The position numbers and the translations under genes were made by a program. Of a DNA stretch of 39,252 nt, positions 16,561-23,424 are shown in pieces (position 1 is the stretch's first letter; each line of letters opens with the position of its first letter). The notes under the pieces are model-generated. The model did not search any database and was not told the origin of the DNA. It saw nothing but the letters and a program-made list of their open reading frames with translations. Origin of the DNA: Marinobacter antarcticus. GTDB lineage: Bacteria > Pseudomonadota > Gammaproteobacteria > Pseudomonadales > Oleiphilaceae. The DNA lies in NCBI RefSeq assembly GCF_011049865.1, contig NZ_DRGY01000073.1, forward strand, positions 1 through 39,252. Direction: 5' to 3'.

Positions 16561-16830
16561 ATGGAAGACATTTCCTTTCAGCATGTATTTAGTCGCGTGT
16601 ACAACTATTTGCGTGAAGCCGGGGTTGAAATGGCCAGTGAGCAGTGCCGGCAAATGCTGCAGCTGATCGACGATGCGGTCGCCGAAGTTGGCGCGGACGA
16701 GGGTGGCCATCGCCTGCTGGAAAATGCGATGAACAAGCTGCCGGAGTACTTCACGGTTCCCGACGTACAGATTCCCGCAGCGTCACCGCCGCTGATCCGG
16801 GGCAGCATCGGATACAATCGCCGTGGATAG
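16561..16830 (+). CDS. unrecognised 89-residue protein between opgG and opgH
   Basis: The ORF starts with ATG 16561 behind CGGAG (seven bases upstream) and ends five bases before the opgH start, so it sits tightly inside the operon. The protein is soluble: no signal peptide or membrane segment. It is acidic and helical in its first two thirds (MEDISFQHVFSRVYNYLREA and CRQMLQLIDDAVAEVGADEG), with a proline-rich tail (VPDVQIPAASPPLIRG). I do not recognise a family. A long opgH frame overlaps it on the same strand, but that extension is not OpgH-like, while codon use and the ribosome site favour this reading. A cytoplasmic partner of OpgH is a guess from position. Confidence 0.68.
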   Translation: MEDISFQHVFSRVYNYLREAGVEMASEQCRQMLQLIDDAVAEVGADEGGHRLLENAMNKLPEYFTVPDVQIPAASPPLIRGSIGYNRRG

Positions 16831-16835
16831 CCGTT

Positions 16836-18941
16836 ATGAATAATGAAGCAACACAACCTACCGCAAAGCACCGCTGGCGATTGGTTGCGAACCTACGCCG
16901 CGCTGTGCTGATGTTGTTCGTGTTCGGCCAGACAGCGGTGGCGTCTTACTACCTGCTCTGGGTGCTGCCATACCACGGTGGCACCGCGCTGGAAATCGGC
17001 ATGCTGGTGCTTTTTGCCATTCTGTACGCCTGGATAGCCGTCGGGTTCTGGACGGCGGTTTTCGGGTTTGTCATCCGTCTCATGGGCGGTGACCGCCACT
17101 CCATACTCAAGCGCCATACGGAGGCTGAACTGCTGGAAACGCCGTTGGCGAAAACAGCCGTGTTGCTGCCCATCTATCACGAGCCGGTGCACTGGACCCT
17201 GAGCGGCCTGAAAGCGGTGTATCGGGATATCGAACGTAGCGGCCAGATCGAGCACTTCGAGTTTTATATACTGTCCGACAGCCGGAACCCGGACGTCTGG
17301 CTGGAAGAACAGGTGGCATGGAGCAATCTGGCAAAAGATCTGGGGGCAGAGGGGCGAATCTTCTACCGAAGGCGTCCGGTGAATCTCAACTACAAAAGCG
17401 GCAACGTTGCGGATTTTCTCCGGCGCTGGGGTAAGCGCTCACGGTATATGGTGGTGCTGGATGCCGACAGCCTGATGACCGGCAGTTCCATTGTGCGCAT
17501 GGTGCAGTTGATGGAGCGCGAACCCGGCGTTGGCATTCTTCAAACCAACCCGAACATTATCAATGGTCAATCTTTGTTTGCCCGCATTCAACAGTTCGCA
17601 AACCGGTTTTACTCCACGTTATTTGCCAGCGGGCTGGCGGCCATCCAGATGGGCGACGCGGCCTTTTGGGGCCATAACGCCATTCTTCGCATCGAACCGT
17701 TCATGAAGCATTGCGGGTTACGCAAACTACCGGGCTTCGGGATTTTCGGCGGCCCTATCATGAGTCACGATTTTGTCGAGGCGGCATACATGGGGCGTGC
17801 CGGTTACGAAGTCTGGCTGGAGCCGGGCCTGGGCGGAAGCTATGAAGAATCGCCGCCAACACTGGCCGATGAGCTTGCCCGGGACAGCCGGTGGGCTAAA
17901 GGAAATCTTCAGCATCTGTGGGTGATGTTGCGGGAGCCCAAACTCCGCTTCGCTCATCGTATGGCGTTCCTCAACGGCATCATGGCGTATGTCGCGTCGC
18001 CACTGTGGCTGGGGTTCCTGATTCTTACCACGATCGCGGCCGCCGATATGGCGCTGTCGCCCATAGAATATTTTCCGGATGGTCATCAGGGGCTTTTCCC
18101 GCTTTGGCCTGAGTGGCGGCCCGAGTGGGCTCTGGGTCTTGCTTTGAGCACGCTGGCATTGTTGTTTTTGCCAAAGTTTCTGGCCATTCTCGACGCCATA
18201 ATTCACAGGTTTACCGGTGATTTTGGTGGGCTGTTCCGTTTGTTCTGCAGCGTTATGCTGGAAATCGTTATTTCAGTGTTACTGGCGCCATTGCGCATGT
18301 GGGCGCACAGCCGCTACGTTATTTCCGGGCTGCTGAACGTGTCACTTGAATGGGCAGGGCAGAACCGCACGGAGGAAACCACCTGGAAGGACGCCTTTAT
18401 CACCCAGTTGCCCGGAATGCTGTTGGGTCTGGGTTGGTCTGCGTTTGCCTGGAGCCTGAATGCCATGTTTTTTTTATGGTCGCTGCCCGTGGCATTGCCG
18501 CTGATTCTGGCTGCGCCCACGGCGGTGTATCTCAGCCGGAATTCCATCGGACAAGCGCTCAGGCGGGGCCGGCTTCTGCTGATACCGGAAGAAAGCATTG
18601 CCATGCCGCTGCTCGAAGACGCTCTGCTGTTTCGTGCTCAAGAGCCCGCAGACTCAACCCTGACACCGCTTGAGCAGGCGGTGCTCAGGCTCGACCACAA
18701 TCGTTTGCATCAGACGTTGGCGTGGGATCATCGGCATGGCTCCCGCACGGCTGAGCTTGAGACCTGCGTGGCAAGGTGCCTGGAAAAAGGGCCGGATGCG
18801 CTCTCACGTTCCGAGATGAGCCAGATCGTAAGAGACCGACAATCCCTGAGCGCCCTGCACGAAGGCGCCTGGCGCGCAATGCCCGACAGTTTCTGGGGGC
18901 GATCCATCGCACGGCTTAGCGCTCAAACCAAAGACACATAA
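16836..18941 (+). CDS. opgH: glucans biosynthesis glucosyltransferase H
   Basis: OpgH (MdoH) is an inner-membrane family 2 glycosyltransferase that makes the glucan backbone from UDP-glucose and passes it to the periplasm. The ATG at 16836 (MNNEATQPTAKHRW) is chosen because the open frame back to 16644 does not resemble the family. The protein has 701 residues. The first membrane helices are at about 26-48 and 55-88. The cytoplasmic catalytic domain follows, with VLDADSLM (about 206-213, metal site) and RDSRWAKGNLQ (about 347-357, the QxxRW-type motif). Several helices follow between about 385 and 570, then a soluble tail. E. coli OpgH has 847 residues with a long N-terminal cytoplasmic arm that is absent here. 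Confidence 0.93.
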   Translation: MNNEATQPTAKHRWRLVANLRRAVLMLFVFGQTAVASYYLLWVLPYHGGTALEIGMLVLFAILYAWIAVGFWTAVFGFVIRLMGGDRHSILKRHTEAELLETPLAKTAVLLPIYHEPVHWTLSGLKAVYRDIERSGQIEHFEFYILSDSRNPDVWLEEQVAWSNLAKDLGAEGRIFYRRRPVNLNYKSGNVADFLRRWGKRSRYMVVLDADSLMTGSSIVRMVQLMEREPGVGILQTNPNIINGQSLFARIQQFANRFYSTLFASGLAAIQMGDAAFWGHNAILRIEPFMKHCGLRKLPGFGIFGGPIMSHDFVEAAYMGRAGYEVWLEPGLGGSYEESPPTLADELARDSRWAKGNLQHLWVMLREPKLRFAHRMAFLNGIMAYVASPLWLGFLILTTIAAADMALSPIEYFPDGHQGLFPLWPEWRPEWALGLALSTLALLFLPKFLAILDAIIHRFTGDFGGLFRLFCSVMLEIVISVLLAPLRMWAHSRYVISGLLNVSLEWAGQNRTEETTWKDAFITQLPGMLLGLGWSAFAWSLNAMFFLWSLPVALPLILAAPTAVYLSRNSIGQALRRGRLLLIPEESIAMPLLEDALLFRAQEPADSTLTPLEQAVLRLDHNRLHQTLAWDHRHGSRTAELETCVARCLEKGPDALSRSEMSQIVRDRQSLSALHEGAWRAMPDSFWGRSIARLSAQTKDT

Positions 18942-18965
18942 GAGCGACACGGGAGAAGAGAAGCT

Positions 18966-20552
18966 ATGGATCGACGAACGCTTATGAAAACCCTGATAGC
19001 GGCCCTGGGCGCTAGCGCTTTGCCGCTGGCACCTCTGGTGTGGGCGCGTGAATCAGAACTCAGCATGGATAGCAAGGAAAAGCCCTTCTCCTATGGGTGG
19101 CTGAAAGGCGTCGCGCGGGAATTGGCCACGCACCCCTATATCTCCCATGAGGGCGAACTGCCGAAGAGTCTCAAGCAGCTTTCCTGGGACGACTATCAGG
19201 CCATCGGATTTCGCAAGGATCATGCGTTGTGGGCAGACAGCGAGTCGGCCTTTCAAGTGCAGCTTTTTCATCTTGGCCTGTATTTTCAGTCCCCGGTGAG
19301 GATTCACGAGGTGACTGACGGCAAGGCATCCACGCTTAAATACAATCCCGATTTTTTCAACTACAACGGCAAGCACCCCCTCGGCGACTTGCCCAAAGAC
19401 CTGGGCTATGCGGGTTTTCGCCTGCACTACCAAACCAACTTTTCACTGGATCTTGCGGCGTTTCTGGGGGCCAGCTATTTCCGCGCGGTGGGTTCGGAAA
19501 TGCAGTACGGCATGTCAGCTCGTGGGCTGGCCATTGATACGGGTATAAACGGCGAAGAAGAGTTCCCGAGGTTCAGCGCCTTCTGGCTGGAAAAACCCCA
19601 ACCCGGCAGCCACGTTATGCGGGTGTGGGCGCTGCTCGATTCACCCAGCACCACGGGCGCTTACGCCTTTGTGCTCGATCCCGGTCGCAACATGGTAATA
19701 GACGTAGACGTGGCACTGTATCCCCGTGCGGAAATGAAAAGAGCCGGAATCGCGCCCCTGACCAGCATGTATCAGGTGGGGGAAAATAACCGGCGGGTAG
19801 ATTACGACTGGCGCCCCGAAATTCACGATTCTGACGGTTTAGCCATGCTTTCAGGCAGTGGCGAATGGCTCTGGCGGCCACTTGGGAACCCGGCGCACCT
19901 GAGATTCAACAGTTACTTTGATAGCAGTCCCCAAGGTTTCGGTTTGCTGCAGCGGGATCGGAAGTTTGATCACTATCAGGACGACGGCGTGTTCTACGAC
20001 CGCCGCCCGAGTGTCTGGGTGCAGCCCAAAGGTGAGTGGGGCAAGGGCAGTATCGATCTGGTGGAAATCCCGACCGTCGACGAAACCTTCGACAACATCG
20101 TCGCTTTTTGGCACCCGGAAGAGCCATTACAGCCCGGACAAGAATATCTGTACGCGTATCGTATGCATTGGGGCGAGCATGCACCCGTTAAACCGCAAGA
20201 GCTGGCGACCGTACAGGCCACTCGCACCGGGCTTGGCGGTGTTATTGGTCAGGATCGGGAGCACTTCTCCTGGCGGTTCGCCGTGGACTTTGCGGGAGGG
20301 ATGCTGGAAATGTTGGGGAATAATACCGACGTGGAGGCTGTGGTCAGCGTCAGCCGCGGCGAGGTGGAAATAACCTCGGCGCGCCCGCTGTCCGCCATTA
20401 ACGGATACCGGGCGATGTTTGATCTGGTTCCAGGCGACTCTGAGGAACCCATTAACATTCGTCTGTATCTGCGCCTGGCGAATGAGCCGCTCACCGAAAC
20501 CTGGGTATACCAGTACTCACCACCGCCCGTGTCTGAGCGCAAGCTGTATTGA
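18966..20552 (+). CDS. opgD: periplasmic glucan biosynthesis protein D
   Basis: A 528-residue paralogue of OpgG. The N-terminus MDRRTLMKTLIAALGASALPLAP has a twin-arginine motif (DRRTLMK) before the hydrophobic core, so it is probably exported by Tat, as known for OpgD. The shared blocks LSWDDYQAIGFRKDHALW, ASYFRAVGSEMQYGMSARG, GEWLWRPL, GFGLLQRDRKFDHYQD and FYDRRPSVWVQP are all present. In E. coli OpgD controls the degree of backbone structure and is unlinked to opgGH; here it is the last gene of the locus, 24 bases after opgH with GGGAGAAGAGA as ribosome site. Choice of D over G rests mainly on the Tat signal. Confidence 0.88.
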   Translation: MDRRTLMKTLIAALGASALPLAPLVWARESELSMDSKEKPFSYGWLKGVARELATHPYISHEGELPKSLKQLSWDDYQAIGFRKDHALWADSESAFQVQLFHLGLYFQSPVRIHEVTDGKASTLKYNPDFFNYNGKHPLGDLPKDLGYAGFRLHYQTNFSLDLAAFLGASYFRAVGSEMQYGMSARGLAIDTGINGEEEFPRFSAFWLEKPQPGSHVMRVWALLDSPSTTGAYAFVLDPGRNMVIDVDVALYPRAEMKRAGIAPLTSMYQVGENNRRVDYDWRPEIHDSDGLAMLSGSGEWLWRPLGNPAHLRFNSYFDSSPQGFGLLQRDRKFDHYQDDGVFYDRRPSVWVQPKGEWGKGSIDLVEIPTVDETFDNIVAFWHPEEPLQPGQEYLYAYRMHWGEHAPVKPQELATVQATRTGLGGVIGQDREHFSWRFAVDFAGGMLEMLGNNTDVEAVVSVSRGEVEITSARPLSAINGYRAMFDLVPGDSEEPINIRLYLRLANEPLTETWVYQYSPPPVSERKLY

Positions 20553-20568
20553 TGCGTTCGCTTCTGGA

Positions 20569-20578
20569 TTGTTGACAA
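20569..20578 (+). promoter_or_regulatory. operator-like palindrome, distal site of prp regulator
   Basis: TTGTTGACAA has the form TTGT-NN-ACAA, a typical FCD/GntR half-site arrangement. Its centre is 73 bp from the centre of the identical-pattern site at 20642-20651, close to seven helical turns, so a looped repressor is possible. Confidence 0.5.
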
Positions 20579-20594
20579 TGCGGCGCGCGGATTA

Positions 20595-20623
20595 TTGACA
20601 GAGTAGAGTTTACGGCGTATTTT
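20595..20623 (+). promoter_or_regulatory. promoter of the prp operon and its regulator
   Basis: TTGACA (20595-20600, perfect -35) and TATTTT (20618-20623) are spaced by 17 bases. The -35 lies in a degenerate operator copy (TTATTGACAG, 20592-20601) and the -10 abuts another (TTGTCGAAAT, from 20622), so bound regulator would block RNA polymerase. Transcription would start about 25 bases ahead of the regulator ATG. Confidence 0.65.
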
Positions 20624-20641
20624 GTCGAAATTACCGTAACA

Positions 20642-20651
20642 TTGTCGACAA
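20642..20651 (+). promoter_or_regulatory. operator palindrome overlapping the regulator's translation start region
   Basis: TTGTCGACAA is a perfect 10-bp palindrome of the TTGT-NN-ACAA pattern, only three bases before the ATG at 20655. It takes the place where a Shine-Dalgarno would be; none is seen, so translation of the regulator is probably weak. Confidence 0.6.
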
Positions 20652-20654
20652 AAT

Positions 20655-21335
20655 ATGCCGGGCACCACGTTTCAAACCTACACGCGCGCCGACGAAGCCT
20701 TTGATTGTCTGCAAACGGCCATCGTTAAAGGTGATCTCGCGCCAGGTGACAAAATCGGTGAATTGGATCTCTGCGCCCGCTTCGAATTGACCCGCGGCCC
20801 GCTTCGAGAGGCGCTGGGGCGTCTTGAGTCACGCGGGCTTCTGGTGCGCCGTCCCCACGCGGGCGTTACCGTTGTGGCGGTGAGCGCCTCGGAGCTGGTC
20901 GAACTGTACCGTATACGCGAAGTCATGGAGGGGTTGGCCGCGCGTCAGGCCGCTGAGCGTATGACCGATCAGGAAATTGCAGACCTTCAGGCCACTCTGG
21001 ACGCTCACGAGGCGATGATCGACGAATCCTGTGGGCAAGCCTATTACCAGGCTGAGGGTGATTACGATTTCCACCACCGCATAGCCACTGGCAGCCGGAA
21101 TACAAAGCTGGCACAAATGCTTCTGGGCGATCTCTATTATATGGTGCGAATGTACCGCTATCGTTTAAGCACCTCCACAGGGCGCCCCCAGCGTGCTCTT
21201 GGTGAACACCGCGGCATTGTTGAAGCCATTGCCCAGCGCGATGGTGAACTCGCAGAATTTCTGATGAAAAGACACATTAACGCCGCTCGTAAAAACATCG
21301 AGAGAAAAATTCAGGAAGGCGTTTTAATTATTTAA
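20655..21335 (+). CDS. GntR-family (FCD) transcriptional regulator of the prp operon
   Basis: A 226-residue regulator. The N-terminal winged helix-turn-helix covers about 10-75, with the GntR signature FELTRGPLREALGRLESRGLL (about 36-56) and the wing VRRPHAGVTVV. The C-terminal FCD ligand-binding domain (about 82-215) has RIREVMEG, the metal-site segment DYDFHHRIATGSRN and EHRGIVEAIAQRD. It is the first gene of the methylcitrate cluster (32 bases before prpB), where GntR/FCD regulators replace the sigma-54 PrpR of enterics in many proteobacteria. Binding of a methylcitrate-cycle intermediate is inferred. The TTGT-NN-ACAA palindromes before it suggest autoregulation. Confidence 0.9.
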   Translation: MPGTTFQTYTRADEAFDCLQTAIVKGDLAPGDKIGELDLCARFELTRGPLREALGRLESRGLLVRRPHAGVTVVAVSASELVELYRIREVMEGLAARQAAERMTDQEIADLQATLDAHEAMIDESCGQAYYQAEGDYDFHHRIATGSRNTKLAQMLLGDLYYMVRMYRYRLSTSTGRPQRALGEHRGIVEAIAQRDGELAEFLMKRHINAARKNIERKIQEGVLII

Positions 21336-21367
21336 TGGCTCCAACCATTTAAAGAGAGGGAATAACC

Positions 21368-22255
21368 ATGTCCAGCAAGCTTTCCCCGGGTGCGCGTTTT
21401 CGCAAAGCCCTGCAAGACAACAAGCCACTGCAGATCGTGGGTACCATCAACGCATACGCGGCCATGATGGCCGAAAAAGTCGGGCATCAGGCTATTTATC
21501 TCTCCGGTGGCGGCGTGGCTAACGCTTCTTACGGCCTGCCGGATTTGGGCATGACCAGTATGAACGATGTGGTAGAAGACGTGCGCCGCATAACGGCTGC
21601 CACCGATTTGCCACTGCTGGTGGATATCGATACCGGCTGGGGCGGTGCATTCAACATTGTCCGTACCATCCGGGAAATGGAACGCGCCGGCGCGGCGGCT
21701 GTGCACATTGAGGATCAGGTTGCCCAGAAGCGTTGCGGCCATCGCCCGAACAAGGAAATTGTAACCAAAGAGGAAATGGTCGATCGCATCAAAGCAGCAG
21801 CGGATGCAAGGATAGACAAAGACTTCTTTATCATGGCTCGCACCGATGCCTTCCAGAAAGAAGGCCTGGAAGCCGCCATTGATCGCGCCAAAGCTTGCAT
21901 TGACGCCGGTGCGGACGGCATTTTTGCCGAAGCCGTCACCGAGTTGGAGCACTACAAGGCCTTTTCAAAAGCCCTGGGGGATGTGCCATTGTTGGCCAAC
22001 ATCACCGAGTTTGGCGCTACGCCGCTTTACAATCGAAAAGAGCTCGGTGAATCCGGTGCCGCCATGGTGCTGTACCCCCTAAGCGCCTTCCGCGCCATGA
22101 ACAAGGCCGCCGTCACCGTGTACCAGAACATTCTGCAGAAAGGCGATCAGAAAGACGTGGTCGATCTGATGCAGACGCGTATGGAGCTATACGATTACCT
22201 CAACTACCACGATTTCGAACAGAAGCTGGATCAGTTGTTCCAGCAGTCTAAATAA
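21368..22255 (+). CDS. prpB: 2-methylisocitrate lyase
   Basis: PrpB cleaves 2-methylisocitrate to pyruvate and succinate, the last step of the methylcitrate cycle. The 295-residue TIM barrel carries the catalytic KRCGHR motif (121-126, with C123), the metal-binding VDIDTGWGG (85-93) and [11 protein letters not shown] (about 157-167). The start ATG at 21368 has GAGAGGG about eight bases upstream. Length and motif separate it from isocitrate lyase, which is much longer. Confidence 0.96.
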   Translation: MSSKLSPGARFRKALQDNKPLQIVGTINAYAAMMAEKVGHQAIYLSGGGVANASYGLPDLGMTSMNDVVEDVRRITAATDLPLLVDIDTGWGGAFNIVRTIREMERAGAAAVHIEDQVAQKRCGHRPNKEIVTKEEMVDRIKAAADARIDKDFFIMARTDAFQKEGLEAAIDRAKACIDAGADGIFAEAVTELEHYKAFSKALGDVPLLANITEFGATPLYNRKELGESGAAMVLYPLSAFRAMNKAAVTVYQNILQKGDQKDVVDLMQTRMELYDYLNYHDFEQKLDQLFQQSK

Positions 22256-22271
22256 TTAAGGGAGAGCAACC

Positions 22272-23402
22272 ATGGCTGAAGCAAAAAAATCAGGTGGCGC
22301 AGGCTTGCGCGGTCAAGTAGCTGGCGAAACAGCACTGTGTACGGTTGGTAAAACCGGCACCGGCCTGGCCTATCGTGGTTACGACGTCAGCGATCTGGCA
22401 GCGAACGCCCAATTCGAAGAAGTCGCTTACTTGTTGCTACGTGGCAAACTGCCGAATCGGCAAGAGCTGGATGCGTACAAGAAGAAACTTCAGAACTTGC
22501 GTGGCCTGCCTCATGCCCTGAAAACCGTTCTGGAAAACATCCCCAAAAACGCCCATCCCATGGACGTAATGCGTACCGGCTGCTCCATGCTGGGCAGCCT
22601 GGAAACTGAACAGGATTTCAGCGAGCAGGACGACCGGATCGACCGCATGCTGGCCCTGTTCCCGTCTATCATTACCTACTGGTACCGCTTCGCCCACGAA
22701 GGCGTGCGCATTGAAACCGCCAGTAATGTGGACTCCATCGGTGGCCACTTCCTTGAACTGCTCCACGGCAAAAAGCCGAGTGAACTGCACGAGCGCGTGA
22801 TGAACGTGTCGCTGATTCTCTACGCCGAGCACGAATTCAACGCCTCCACCTTCACCGCGCGCGTTTGCGCTTCCACGCTGTCGGATATTCACAGCTGCGT
22901 AACCGGCGCAATTGGCACGCTACGAGGCCCGCTGCACGGGGGCGCCAACGAAGCCGCCATGGAACTGATTCAGAAATTCAAGAGCGCGGACGAAGCTGAG
23001 AAAGGTCTGATGGGCATGCTCGAACGCAAGGAAAAAATCATGGGCTTCGGCCACGCGGTTTATACCGAATCCGATCCCCGTAACGTGATCATCAAGAAGT
23101 GGTCTGAAAAGTTGTCCGAGGAAATGGGCGACACGGTTCTGTACCCGGTATCCGTTCGCTGTGAAGACGTTATGTGGCGCGAGAAGAAACTGTTCTGTAA
23201 CGCCGACTTCTTCCATGCCTCAACTTACCACTTCATGGGCATCCCGACCGAGCTGTTCACACCCATTTTCGTGATGTCCCGCGTATCCGGCTGGACCGCA
23301 CACGTGAAAGAACAGCGGGCTAATAACCGGATTATTCGCCCGAGTGCGGATTATACAGGTCCGGAAAGCGCCGAATGGCTGCCGATCGACAAGCGCGCAT
23401 AA
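22272..23402 (+). CDS. prpC: 2-methylcitrate synthase
   Basis: PrpC condenses propionyl-CoA with oxaloacetate. The 376-residue citrate-synthase fold has the catalytic histidines in GPLHGGANE (about 219-227) and GFGHAVY (about 258-264), and the aspartate in CNADFFHAS (about 312-320). The N-terminus GLRGQVAGETALCTVG is typical of methylcitrate synthases and shorter than in the hexameric citrate synthase GltA. GGGAGAG precedes the ATG, and the gene follows prpB by 16 bases. Confidence 0.95.
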   Translation: MAEAKKSGGAGLRGQVAGETALCTVGKTGTGLAYRGYDVSDLAANAQFEEVAYLLLRGKLPNRQELDAYKKKLQNLRGLPHALKTVLENIPKNAHPMDVMRTGCSMLGSLETEQDFSEQDDRIDRMLALFPSIITYWYRFAHEGVRIETASNVDSIGGHFLELLHGKKPSELHERVMNVSLILYAEHEFNASTFTARVCASTLSDIHSCVTGAIGTLRGPLHGGANEAAMELIQKFKSADEAEKGLMGMLERKEKIMGFGHAVYTESDPRNVIIKKWSEKLSEEMGDTVLYPVSVRCEDVMWREKKLFCNADFFHASTYHFMGIPTELFTPIFVMSRVSGWTAHVKEQRANNRIIRPSADYTGPESAEWLPIDKRA

Positions 23403-23424
23403 TCGAAGGGATACGAGTCTTCTG

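Noticed and set aside
16644..16835. N-terminal extension of opgH
   Set aside because: The extra 64 residues are arginine-rich and unlike OpgH; the sequence is better explained as the 89-aa gene in the other frame.
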